The notes: generated by a model from the letters alone, not told the origin. A DNA stretch of 8,240 bases from Alphaproteobacteria bacterium UBA7691 (GCA_002482765.1 DLGP01000108.1:1-8240), one strand, 5' to 3'. Counted from the first letter of the stretch, positions 1-6,484 are shown. Made by a program: numbers and translations.

Positions 1-695
1 GGTATCTGGAGCTGATCAAGCCGGCTTTGCTGGGCGAGGATGCGGCGCTGAAAGCCGAGACCCGCGCCACCTGCGCCTATGTGTTGCGCCAGTTGATCCA
101 TCTGCTGCATCCCTTCATGCCCTTCATCACCGAGGAATTGTGGGAGCAGTTGTTTGATGGCAAACAACAGGGCTTCCTGATGCTGCGCGATTGGCCCAAT
201 GATGGCGCGCGGCCTGAGAATACGGCGGCTATGGCCGAGATCGACTGGCTGATCCGGCTGATTGAAGGTGTGCGCGCCGCGCGCAGCGAATTGAATGTGC
301 CGGCGGCGGCCAAGATTGCGCTGATCGTGAATGGCGGCAATGCCGAAACGGCGGTGCGGCTGGAACGCCATGCCGATCCGATCAAGCGCCTGGCGCGGAT
401 CGAAACCATGGCGCTGGATCAGCCGGTGCCGCCCGGCTCGGCCCGCGTGGTGATCGACGAGGCGACGCTGCTGCTGCCGCTGGCCGATGTGATCGACATC
501 GCCAAGGAACGCGCCCGCCTGGCCAAGGAACGCGACAAGGCGGTGGCCGAAATCGCCAAGATCGACGCCAAGCTGGGCGACGCCACCTTTGTGGCGCGTG
601 CGCCGGAAGCGGTGGTTGAGGAACAGCGTGAGCGTCGCGCCGCGCAAACTGCTCTGGCCGACAAGCTGGCCGAAGCCTTGGCGCAATTGGGCTGA
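1..695 (+). CDS. valS: Valyl-tRNA synthetase, C-terminal part (5' truncated by window)
   Basis: This is the C-terminal 230 residues of a class Ia aminoacyl-tRNA synthetase that charges tRNA(Val) in the cytoplasm. The frame is open from base 3 (YLELIKP...), and the two bases before it fit a Trp codon, giving the WYLELIKP-type entry into the anticodon-binding domain. The segment HPFMPFITEELW (about residues 36-47 of the fragment) is the hallmark of the Val/Ile/Leu synthetase anticodon-binding domain. After the LLLPLAD stretch, the last roughly 70 residues are rich in Lys, Arg, Glu and Ala (IAKERARLAKERDKAVAEI...). They match the C-terminal coiled-coil arm found in ValS but not in IleS or LeuS, and this arm is what singles out ValS. 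The catalytic HIGH and KMSKS motifs lie upstream of the window. The gene ends in TGA 6 bp before the next start, so the two are probably co-transcribed. Confidence 0.95.
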   Translation, partial: YLELIKPALLGEDAALKAETRATCAYVLRQLIHLLHPFMPFITEELWEQLFDGKQQGFLMLRDWPNDGARPENTAAMAEIDWLIRLIEGVRAARSELNVPAAAKIALIVNGGNAETAVRLERHADPIKRLARIETMALDQPVPPGSARVVIDEATLLLPLADVIDIAKERARLAKERDKAVAEIAKIDAKLGDATFVARAPEAVVEEQRERRAAQTALADKLAEALAQLG

Positions 696-701
696 GGTCG
701 C

Positions 702-1133
702 ATGAGCGAATTGCCTGCCGAAGATGCGGAATTGCTGGCGGCAGCCACTGCGCTGATCCGCCAGCGTTACGCCGTCGGCCGGCATCATATCGCCGCCGCC
801 TTGCGGCTGCGCTCCGGCGCCATCGTCACCGGCCTGCATCTCGATACCTATGTCGGCCGCGCATCTGTGTGTGCCGAGGCGGTGGCGGTTGGGCAGGCTA
901 TGATCCAGGGCGGTGGCAATGCCGATCCGATCACCGCCATTGTCTCGGTGCGGCATCCCAGGCCGACCGAGAGCAACCAGACTATCCAGGTGGTGGCGCC
1001 CTGCGGCATCTGCCGCGAAATGTTACGCGATTTTGCGCCCGAAGCGCGCGTGATCCTGGCGGTGGATGGTGGCCGCCTGGCCAGCTACAGCACCGCCGAC
1101 CTGCTGCCGCTGAAATACCATCGCCAGCTATAA
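702..1133 (+). CDS. Cytidine deaminase-like zinc-dependent deaminase
   Basis: This 143-residue protein has the usual length of a homotetrameric cytidine deaminase. The zinc-deaminase signature is complete: CAE at residues 57-59 (Cys57 zinc ligand, Glu59 proton shuttle) and PCGIC at 100-104 (Cys101 and Cys104 zinc ligands), so it is the three-cysteine type. The C-terminal LLPLKYHR resembles the LLP-x-x-F end of the family. The pocket differs from classical Cdd. The usual NVENASY-like stretch that holds the ribose is replaced by HLDTYVGRAS (46-55), and the usual FxVGAA stretch by VGRHHIAAA (25-33). Classical cytidine or deoxycytidine deamination is therefore uncertain; a blasticidin-S-deaminase-like or other cyclic-amine substrate is possible. 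The start has a GAGG at 694-697 that overlaps the valS stop and sits only 4 nt before ATG, suggesting translational coupling to valS. Fold and zinc site are confident; substrate is not. Confidence 0.8.
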   Translation: MSELPAEDAELLAAATALIRQRYAVGRHHIAAALRLRSGAIVTGLHLDTYVGRASVCAEAVAVGQAMIQGGGNADPITAIVSVRHPRPTESNQTIQVVAPCGICREMLRDFAPEARVILAVDGGRLASYSTADLLPLKYHRQL

Positions 1134-1160
1134 CCAAAAAAACAACGAGAGGAAACCACC

Positions 1161-1532
1161 ATGCATGATGCCATTCTGGCTACGATCCAAACCTATCTCG
1201 ACGGCCTGTATGAAGGCGACACCGCCAAGCTGGCGCAGGCTTTCCACCCGGCCGCGCATCTGTTCTGCACCACCGGCAATACCCTGGTGGATGTGGATCA
1301 GCAGCAATGGTATGCGCTGGTGAATGGTCGCCCCTCGGCCAAGGCCAACGGCCAGGGCCGCGAGCATGAAGCCATTTTGCTGCTGGATATCACCGGGCCG
1401 AATACCGCCTTGGTGAAGGTGCGCTGTGCCATCCTGCCGCGTGTGTTTACCGATTATCTCAGCCTGGTGCTGCTGGATGGGCGCTGGCAGATCATCAGCA
1501 AGACCTATCATTACGAGATTTTGCCCGCCTGA
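1161..1532 (+). CDS. NTF2-like / putative lumazine-binding family protein
   Basis: This 123-residue cytoplasmic protein has no signal peptide. It fits the NTF2-like superfamily, most closely the putative lumazine-binding group (Pfam Lumazine_bd_2-like). It opens with an amphipathic helix and the pattern YLDGLYEGDTAKLAQAFHP (12-30). A turn and several beta strands follow, ending with DYLSLVLLDGRWQIISKTY (97-115), the typical F-x-DYL-x-L...G-x-W-x-I-x-x-K end of this family. These proteins are mostly of unknown function; some are isomerases, dehydratases or ligand binders, and no catalytic residues can be assigned here. The start is well supported by GAGAGGA at 1147-1153, 7 nt before ATG. It lies 27 bp after the deaminase-like gene with no terminator between them, and a perfect hairpin follows its stop, so it is probably the last gene of the valS unit. 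Confidence 0.75.
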   Translation: MHDAILATIQTYLDGLYEGDTAKLAQAFHPAAHLFCTTGNTLVDVDQQQWYALVNGRPSAKANGQGREHEAILLLDITGPNTALVKVRCAILPRVFTDYLSLVLLDGRWQIISKTYHYEILPA

Positions 1533-1540
1533 TTTTCTCC

Positions 1541-1566
1541 TTCGGGCGGCCATAAAGCCGCCCGAA
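1541..1566 (+). terminator. Perfect 10-bp GC-rich hairpin after the NTF2-like gene
   Basis: TTCGGGCGGC at 1541-1550 pairs perfectly with GCCGCCCGAA at 1557-1566 around a 6-nt CATAAA loop, starting 9 nt after the NTF2-like stop codon. Stem strength and position suggest a transcription terminator for the rightward valS-deaminase-NTF2 unit. The T-tract that should follow is lacking on either strand (TCTGCC follows on the plus strand, GGAGAAAATC on the minus). It could therefore be a weak or Rho-assisted terminator, or an mRNA 3'-end stabilising stem. Confidence 0.6.
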
Positions 1567-1616
1567 TCTGCCGACATGCTGACGCCATCGACCAACAACC
1601 ATACTGGAGGGTCGTC

Positions 1617-2000
1617 ATGCGCGTAGCACTCGCTGTTTTCCTGCTGGCCGCCGCCGCTGCGGCCGCGCCAGCAGGTGTTGCACCCGCCCAGGCCGAGGAA
1701 TTGCGCCGGGCCGTGATCTTTTTCCCCGCTCAATCCGCCGCGCTCAGCGATCTGGCGCAGCGCGTGCTGGATCGCCAATTGGCGTTGCTGGACGAGCGCG
1801 CCCTGGCACTGACCGGCGAGGCCATGGCGGAAGAGGGCGATGATGCCGCTGCACTCAGTCTGGCGCGCGCCGAAGCGGTGCGGGATTATCTGCTGGCACG
1901 TGGCGTGGCGCCCGATCAGGTCAGCGTTTCGGCCAAGCTGAATGCAGCCGCGCCCGCTGTAGCGGCCGAATTGCGCCCGCGTCGGCTGCTGATGAATTGA
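1617..2000 (+). CDS. Small exported OmpA-like domain protein
   Basis: This 127-residue protein starts with a clear Sec signal peptide: Met-Arg, a long Leu/Ala-rich core, and a probable cut after PAQA at residue 26. The mature part of about 100 residues matches the OmpA/MotB C-terminal fold. It has a first strand with an F-x-x-x-S pattern (VIFFPAQSAAL, 33-43), a helix, a strand (ALALTGEA, 62-69), then LSLARAEAVRDYLLARGV (80-97), which corresponds to LSxxRAxxVxxYLxxxGV. It ends with RRLLMN, equivalent to the NRRVEI end, so the domain is complete. Arg84 matches the conserved peptidoglycan-contacting Arg. The conserved Asp of the GxTDxxG loop is absent (GEAMAEEGDD instead), so peptidoglycan binding is doubtful. 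There is no lipobox. The start is set by GGAGGG at 1606-1611, 5 nt before ATG. It ends directly against the convergent transporter gene. Confidence 0.7.
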   Translation: MRVALAVFLLAAAAAAAPAGVAPAQAEELRRAVIFFPAQSAALSDLAQRVLDRQLALLDERALALTGEAMAEEGDDAAALSLARAEAVRDYLLARGVAPDQVSVSAKLNAAAPAVAAELRPRRLLMN

Positions 2001-3233
2001 TCAGGTTTGGCTGCGTTGGCGGATGCCGAACAGGGTGAGGGTGGTGAGCAGGAACATCACCGCCACCAGCAGCAACACACGATCAGGCCGGCCATGATCC
2101 AGCAGCAGGCCAATCAGCACAGGCGCCAGCGCCGAGCCGGCATCCAGGCCGGAATAGACAAAGCCGAATACCCGTCCGGAAGCACCCTTGGGGGCGGCGC
2201 CGCGCACGATCAGGTCGCGCGAGGGCGTGGTGGCGCCTTGCAGGAAGCCGGCGCCGGCAATCGCCGCCACCAGCAGCAAAGCCGGCAAGTCGGCCTGCGA
2301 TACCAGCACCGCCAGCGCCGCCGCGCCGAACAGGCCACCCACCACGATGCGGCCGGGGGCCACGCCACGATCCGCCAGGGCGCCGCCAACAACAACGCCA
2401 AATGAAGCGCCCAGCAGAAAGCCGGTCAGTGCCGTGGTGGCCAGGCTGAGCGGCGTGCCATGCAGCGCCTCCAGCGTGGCGGGCAGGAAATTCTGGATTG
2501 CCACCAGCCCGGTGGCGAGCAGCAGGAAATAGCCGAAGCACATCACCACCGGCAGGCTGAGCAGCGGCGCCATGGTGGCGGGCGTCGCAGCCTTGCCGGC
2601 CTCAGCCCGCTGCCGGCCGCCCATATCGTCGGCCAGGCGCTGGCGGCTGAGCAGCAGCAAAGCCAGCACGATCACCCCCAGCGCCGCCGCCAGCAGCAGC
2701 GCGCCGCGCCAGCCGATCAGCAATGCCGCACCGGCCATCAGCGGCGGCGCGGCGGCCCAGCCGAGATTGCCGCCGAGTGTATGCGAGCCATAGGCACGGC
2801 CGAGCCGGTTCTGCCGCACCGAGGCATTGAGAATGGAGTAATCCGCCGGATGGAACACGCTGTTGCCGATGCCGGCCAGCATGGCGCAGGGCAACAGCAG
2901 CCAGAAGCTCGGCGCCAGGCCATAAAGCGCAATCGCCGCGCAATAGATGCCCAGGCCGCCCAGCAGCACGGCGCGGGCGCCGATGCGGTCAACCAGGAAA
3001 CCGGCCGGAGTCTGCAACAGGCCGGAGGTGACGTAGAACACGGTCATCACCGCGCCAAGCTCGGTGTAACTGACCTGGAAATCATCTTTCAGCAACGGGA
3101 ACAGGCTGGGCAGCACAAGCTGGAAAAAATGGCTGATGCCATGCGCCACACCGATCAACGCCATCACCTGCATGTCATGCAGGCCGGGACGCATTTCCGG
3201 CTGTGGGCCGGCGGAGAGGGCGATGTCGCTCAT
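2001..3233 (-). CDS. Major facilitator superfamily transporter, Fsr-like
   Basis: This 410-residue inner-membrane protein has about 12 hydrophobic segments in two halves, split by a charged loop near residues 197-222. MFS motif A is visible after segment 2 (GFLVDRIGAR, 78-87), with a second-half echo GGALADRG (283-290). The segment GIGNSVFHPADYS (121-133) followed by HTLGGNLGWAAAP (151-163) strongly resembles the SSVFHPE...QVGGNFGSSLGP region of the fosmidomycin-resistance (Fsr) group. That suggests an efflux or uptake carrier for a small organic compound; the substrate is unknown. I chose ATG at 3231-3233 because GGGAAG lies 8 nt upstream on the minus strand (plus 3242-3247) and the protein then begins near the first membrane helix. 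The frame stays open upstream to a TTG at 3377, but that extension is polar and overlaps the divergent gene. The stop abuts the OmpA-like stop with no gap. Confidence 0.88.
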   Translation of the reverse strand: MSDIALSAGPQPEMRPGLHDMQVMALIGVAHGISHFFQLVLPSLFPLLKDDFQVSYTELGAVMTVFYVTSGLLQTPAGFLVDRIGARAVLLGGLGIYCAAIALYGLAPSFWLLLPCAMLAGIGNSVFHPADYSILNASVRQNRLGRAYGSHTLGGNLGWAAAPPLMAGAALLIGWRGALLLAAALGVIVLALLLLSRQRLADDMGGRQRAEAGKAATPATMAPLLSLPVVMCFGYFLLLATGLVAIQNFLPATLEALHGTPLSLATTALTGFLLGASFGVVVGGALADRGVAPGRIVVGGLFGAAALAVLVSQADLPALLLVAAIAGAGFLQGATTPSRDLIVRGAAPKGASGRVFGFVYSGLDAGSALAPVLIGLLLDHGRPDRVLLLVAVMFLLTTLTLFGIRQRSQT

Positions 3234-3369
3234 GACGGCTACTTCCCGAGGAGACGTTTCCGATCCGGCTTTGCCGCCGGTTGTAGGTACAATAACGGAT
3301 TCGCGCCTTTGCCGCAGCCTGTTTCGCAAGCCGCTTGTTTTGGCGGTTTTGCTGTGGCAGAACCCGTTT
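3234..3369. promoter_or_regulatory. Divergent intergenic region between the MFS and solute-binding-like genes
   Basis: These 136 bp separate two divergent starts and must hold promoters for both unless transcription enters from elsewhere. A TACAAT -10-like hexamer lies at 3288-3293 on the plus strand, but no acceptable -35 is found 16-18 bp before it. CCGGC at 3265-3269 and GCCGG at 3276-3280 form a short 5-bp stem. I see no convincing operator or regulator site. The assignment rests on gene orientation rather than on a motif. Confidence 0.4.
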
Positions 3370-4116
3370 ATGACCAAGATAATTGCATGTGCAATTCTAT
3401 TTCTGGGTGTGCTGCTTTCGGCGCAGCCCGGCCATACCCAGCCGCGTAATGTTGTGGTGGGCGTGGAGGAACTGGATTATGCGCCGCATTATACCACGCT
3501 GAGCGGCAGCTTCCGTGGCTTCGGCCGCGCCTTGCTGGATGCGTTTGCCGCGGCCGAGGGCATCCGATTTGACTACCGCCCGCTGCCGGTGATGCGGCTG
3601 CATCAGGCGCTGATCGAGGGCCGCATCGGCTTCAAATACCCGGATAATCCAAGCTGGCAGCGCGAGATCAAACAGGCCGCCGGTATTAGCTACAGCCAGC
3701 CGGTGGTGGCTTATCTGGATGGCATCCTGGTGGCGCCCGGGCGCCTGATGCTGCCGGCGGAACCGCTGCCCAGCCTGGCCCTGGTGCGTGGTTTCAGCCT
3801 GCCGGCGGATACGCCCTGGCAGGGGCCGGCGCCGCAACTACATGAACAGAATTCGCTGGGCGCCGCTATCCGCGCCGCCTTGCTGGGCGAGGCCGATGGA
3901 TTGTTCGGCAATGTCACCGTGTTGCAGCACCAGATGCGGCAGGTGATGATGCTGCCGCCGGATCAGCTGGTATTTGATCCGCGCCTGCCGCATCAGCGTG
4001 GCCATTATCATCTCTCCACCCGCGATGAGCGCCAACTTCTGGCGCGTTTCGATGCCTGGCTGGTGCAGCAAGAGCCGGCCATTACGGCTTTGAAGCGGGA
4101 TTATAGCGTGGAGTGA
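3370..4116 (+). CDS. Periplasmic solute-binding-like protein (SBP family 3 type), orphan
   Basis: This 248-residue protein begins with an N-terminal export signal (MTKIIACAILFLGVLL), with cleavage probably around residues 18-24. The mature part reads as a single periplasmic binding-protein-like domain. VVVGVEELDYAPHY (28-41) is the first strand and loop, FGRALLDAFAAAEGIRFDYRP (51-71) the first helix and second strand, and VMRLHQALIEGRIGFKYPD (74-92) the next helix-strand. ALLGEADGLFGNVTVLQ (170-186) follows later, and it ends with a helix like that of the extracellular amino-acid-binding family 3. It resembles stand-alone Proteobacterial 'transporter substrate-binding domain' proteins; the ligand cannot be read from sequence. 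No permease or ATPase gene is nearby, so an ABC role is unproven. I chose ATG 3370 because it places the signal peptide at the N terminus; the frame is open further upstream and the ribosome site is weak. The last 16 bp overlap ruvX on the other strand. Confidence 0.7.
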   Translation: MTKIIACAILFLGVLLSAQPGHTQPRNVVVGVEELDYAPHYTTLSGSFRGFGRALLDAFAAAEGIRFDYRPLPVMRLHQALIEGRIGFKYPDNPSWQREIKQAAGISYSQPVVAYLDGILVAPGRLMLPAEPLPSLALVRGFSLPADTPWQGPAPQLHEQNSLGAAIRAALLGEADGLFGNVTVLQHQMRQVMMLPPDQLVFDPRLPHQRGHYHLSTRDERQLLARFDAWLVQQEPAITALKRDYSVE

Positions 4117-4640
4117 TCCGGCTCGCCCGCCTGGCCGCGCAGCCAGTCGAGATAGGCTTGCAAGATGTAGCTGGCCGCCAGCTTGTCCACCAGTTCGGCG
4201 CGGCGGGCGCGGCTCAGATCGGCCTCCACCATCATGCGCTGCACCGCCACGGTGGAGAGTCGTTCATCCCAATAGGTCAGTGGCACCGGCACCAGCGGCG
4301 CGATATTGCGGGCAAAGGCGCGGGCCGCCTGGCAGCGCGGGCCTTCCGTGCCATCCATGTTCACCGGCAGACCGAGCACCAGGGCGCCGACGCCTTCCTT
4401 GTTCACCACGCGATTCAGTTCAGCCACATCATCCTTCAGCTTCTTGCGGGCGATGGTGGCATAGGGCGTGGCGATGCGGTGGCCCTCATCGGAAAGCGCC
4501 AGGCCGATGGTTTTGGTGCCCAGATCGAGGCCGAGAAAACGCTGGCGGTTTTGCAGCCAGATCGGTGCCGCGCCGGGTTTTGGCGCGCGCTTCTGGGGCG
4601 CAGGCTTGTCTGGGGAGGATGGGTTGCCGGGAAGGGTCAC
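4101..4640 (-). CDS. ruvX: RuvX/YqgF putative Holliday-junction-resolvase-like nuclease (pre-16S rRNA processing)
   Basis: This 179-residue RNase H-fold protein belongs to the YqgF/RuvX family, which acts in 16S rRNA 5'-end maturation and was first proposed as a Holliday junction resolvase. Family motifs are all visible: FLGLDLGTKTIGLALSD (35-51) with catalytic Asp39, VLGLPVNMDGTEG (88-100), YWDERLST (123-130), and VDKLAASYILQAYLD (151-165) with the C-terminal Asp152. E. coli YqgF has about 138 residues; the extra length here is a Pro/Lys-rich N-terminal tail of about 30 residues. The start is GTG at 4638-4640 with GGAAAG 8 nt upstream on the minus strand (plus 4649-4654). If initiation were lower, no comparable site is obvious. 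The gene is divergent from gatC and convergent with the solute-binding-like gene, overlapping its end by 16 bp. Confidence 0.93.
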   Translation of the reverse strand: MTLPGNPSSPDKPAPQKRAPKPGAAPIWLQNRQRFLGLDLGTKTIGLALSDEGHRIATPYATIARKKLKDDVAELNRVVNKEGVGALVLGLPVNMDGTEGPRCQAARAFARNIAPLVPVPLTYWDERLSTVAVQRMMVEADLSRARRAELVDKLAASYILQAYLDWLRGQAGEPDHSTL

Positions 4641-4703
4641 GAATGCTACTTTCCGCCGCGATTTCTCTATTGATTCCGACCTGCTAGCACGAACGGACAG
4701 CGC
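4641..4703. promoter_or_regulatory. Divergent region between ruvX and gatC
   Basis: These 63 bp lie between the two divergent starts and are more AT-rich than the genes (ATTTCTCTATTGATTCC, 4661-4677). Promoters for both directions would have to overlap here. Plus-strand candidates such as TTCTCT (4663-4668) with TAGCAC (4685-4690), spacing 16, are weak. A minus-strand TTCGTG with ATAGAG at spacing 17 is equally weak. I cannot choose between them. Confidence 0.4.
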
Positions 4704-4991
4704 ATGTCATTGGATAAAGCCACAGTGGCGAAAATCGCCAAGCTGGCGCGGCTCAAGCTGGAGCCTGAGCGCCAGGAGGCGATGACCGAGGAGTTGAACA
4801 AGATTCTCTCGTTTGTCGAAGAATTGCAGGCGGTGAATACCGACAATGTGGCGCCGATGACCTCGGTAGCGCCGATGAAGCTGCGGCTGCGCCAGGATGC
4901 CGTCACCGAAGGCGGCGATGCGGAAGCCGTGCTGAAAAATGCGCCCGGCCGGCAGGGCAGCTTTTACACTGTTCCCAAGGTGGTTGAATAA
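4704..4991 (+). CDS. gatC: Asp-tRNA(Asn)/Glu-tRNA(Gln) amidotransferase subunit C
   Basis: GatC is the small subunit that wraps around GatA and GatB and stabilises the GatCAB complex. The 95-residue length is standard. The N-terminal helix VAKIAKLARLKL (8-19) and the helix EELNKILSFVEELQAVNT (29-46) are typical. The C-terminal strip LRQDAVTEGGDAEAVLKNAP (62-81) followed by GSFYTVPKVVE is the family signature. The ribosome site is weak (CGGA at 4694-4697, 6 nt before ATG), but the start matches the usual GatC N terminus. The stop TAA shares its last base with the gatA ATG (TAATG), so the two are translationally coupled. Presence of GatCAB implies that the host makes Gln-tRNA(Gln), and possibly Asn-tRNA(Asn), by transamidation. 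Confidence 0.96.
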   Translation: MSLDKATVAKIAKLARLKLEPERQEAMTEELNKILSFVEELQAVNTDNVAPMTSVAPMKLRLRQDAVTEGGDAEAVLKNAPGRQGSFYTVPKVVE

Positions 4992-6484
4992 TGAGCCTCG
5001 ATCCCGCCCGCCTGACCATTGCCGACGCGCTTGCCGGCCTGGCCAAGAAGGATTTCACCAGCCTGGAGCTGACCGAGGCTTGCATCAAGGCGATGCAGGC
5101 GGCCAAGCCGCTGAATGCCGTGATCACCGAAACACCGGATAAGGCGCTGGCGATGGCCAAGGCTTCCGATGCGCGCCGCGCCCAGGCAGCCAAATCCGGC
5201 GGCAATGCCGGCCTGCTGGAAGGCATTCCGCTCGGCGTGAAAGACCTGTTCTGCACCGAAGGGGTGCTGACCACGGCGGCCAGCCATATCCTGGATGGTT
5301 TTGTGCCGGCCTATGAATCCACCGCCACCGCCAAGCTGTGGGCGGAAGGCGCGGTGATGCTGGGCAAGGTCAACCTGGACGAATTCGCCATGGGTTCGTC
5401 AACCGAGAGCAGCTATTACGGCGCCACGGTGAATCCCTGGCGCGGCAAGGATGGCGCCAAGCTGGTGCCGGGCGGTTCCTCGGGCGGCTCGGCGGCGGCG
5501 GTTGCCGCCGGCTTTGCGCTTGGCGCCACCGCCACCGATACCGGCGGCTCGATCCGCCAGCCGGCGGCGCTTTGCGGTGTTACCGGCATCAAGCCAACCT
5601 ATGGCCGCGTCTCGCGCTGGGGCATCATTGCTTATGCCTCGTCGCTGGATCAGGCCGGCCCGATGGCGCGCAATGTGCGCGATGCCGCGCTGATGTTGCA
5701 GGCCATGGCCGGGTTTGATGCCAAGGACAGCACCTCGGTGGATATGGCGGTGCCGGATTATGCCGCCAGCCTGGAAGCCGGCGTGAAGGGTTTGCGGATC
5801 GGCATTCCGCGCGAATACCGCATGGATGGCATGAATCCCGAGATCGAGGCCCTGTGGCAGCGCGGCAAGGATTGGCTGCGCGAGGCCGGCGCCGAGATCG
5901 TCGATATCAGCCTGCCGCACACTTATCATGCGCTGGCGGCTTACTACATCGTCGCGCCGGCCGAAGCCTCGTCGAACCTGGCGCGCTATGACGGCGTGCG
6001 CTACGGCCTGCGGGTGCCGGGCAAGGATCTGACCGAGATGTATGAGAATACCCGCGGCGCCGGTTTTGGCCGCGAGGTGCAGCGCCGCATCATGATCGGC
6101 ACTTATGTGTTGTCGGCCGGTTATTACGATGCCTATTACACCAAGGCGCAGCGCGTGCGCACACTGATCAAGAAGGATTTTGACCAGGCCTTCCAGCGTG
6201 TCGATGCGATCCTGACGCCGACTTCGCCGAATGCCGCTTTCCCGATCGGCGCCAACAGCGACGATCCGATTGCGATGTATCTCAACGATGTGTTCACCGT
6301 GCCGATCAACCTGGCCGGCGTGCCGGCGATTTCGGTGCCGGCCGGCCTGAGTGGTGATGGTTTGCCGCTGGGCCTGCAATTGATCGGCCGGCCATTCGAC
6401 GAGGCAACGCTGCTGCGCGTGGCGCGTGGCGTGGAGAAGGCGGCGGACTTCACGGCCAAGCCGGAAGCCTGGTGGAGCAAGTAA
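4991..6484 (+). CDS. gatA: Asp-tRNA(Asn)/Glu-tRNA(Gln) amidotransferase subunit A (amidase)
   Basis: GatA is the glutaminase subunit: it hydrolyses glutamine and passes ammonia to GatB for conversion of Glu-tRNA(Gln) or Asp-tRNA(Asn). The 497 residues are full length for this amidase-signature enzyme. The catalytic triad is intact: Lys84 in PLGVKDLF, cis-Ser163 in PGGSSGGSAA (160-169), and nucleophile Ser187 in TDTGGSIRQPAA (182-193). VNLDEFAMGSSTESS (127-141) and KPTYGRVSRWG are also typical, and DVFTVPINLAGVPAISVPAG near residues 435-455 marks the C-terminal part. The start overlaps the gatC stop by one base and has AAGGTGG at 4977-4983, 7 nt upstream, inside gatC. No truncation or key substitution is visible. 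gatB follows with a 1-bp gap. Confidence 0.97.
   Translation: MSLDPARLTIADALAGLAKKDFTSLELTEACIKAMQAAKPLNAVITETPDKALAMAKASDARRAQAAKSGGNAGLLEGIPLGVKDLFCTEGVLTTAASHILDGFVPAYESTATAKLWAEGAVMLGKVNLDEFAMGSSTESSYYGATVNPWRGKDGAKLVPGGSSGGSAAAVAAGFALGATATDTGGSIRQPAALCGVTGIKPTYGRVSRWGIIAYASSLDQAGPMARNVRDAALMLQAMAGFDAKDSTSVDMAVPDYAASLEAGVKGLRIGIPREYRMDGMNPEIEALWQRGKDWLREAGAEIVDISLPHTYHALAAYYIVAPAEASSNLARYDGVRYGLRVPGKDLTEMYENTRGAGFGREVQRRIMIGTYVLSAGYYDAYYTKAQRVRTLIKKDFDQAFQRVDAILTPTSPNAAFPIGANSDDPIAMYLNDVFTVPINLAGVPAISVPAGLSGDGLPLGLQLIGRPFDEATLLRVARGVEKAADFTAKPEAWWSK

Noticed and set aside
1128..1778. 216-codon minus-strand frame across the NTF2-like gene and the start of the OmpA-like gene
   Set aside because: It runs through the hairpin and two well-supported plus-strand starts with good ribosome sites; composition is Gly/Gln-rich without any family pattern.
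3332..3356. CCGC...GCGG followed by TTTT upstream of the solute-binding-like gene, as a possible attenuator
   Set aside because: The stem is only 4 bp with a large loop; too weak to support a terminator or riboswitch call.
3231..3377. Upstream TTG start giving the MFS protein a 48-residue N-terminal extension
   Set aside because: The extension is polar, lies in the divergent intergenic region and overlaps the start of the solute-binding-like gene. ATG 3233 has a GGGAAG at good spacing and gives a normal MFS N terminus.
2460..3449. 329-codon open frame on the plus strand opposite the MFS gene
   Set aside because: Its translation is dominated by Gln, Arg, Ala and His with no domain pattern, as expected for the complement of a GC-rich gene. 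The minus strand encodes a clear 12-segment transporter with MFS motifs.
5399..6379. 326-codon minus-strand frame opposite gatA
   Set aside because: It is a mirror of gatA codon bias: rich in His, Arg, Gly and Ile, with no recognisable motif, signal or ribosome site. gatA is full length with its catalytic triad.
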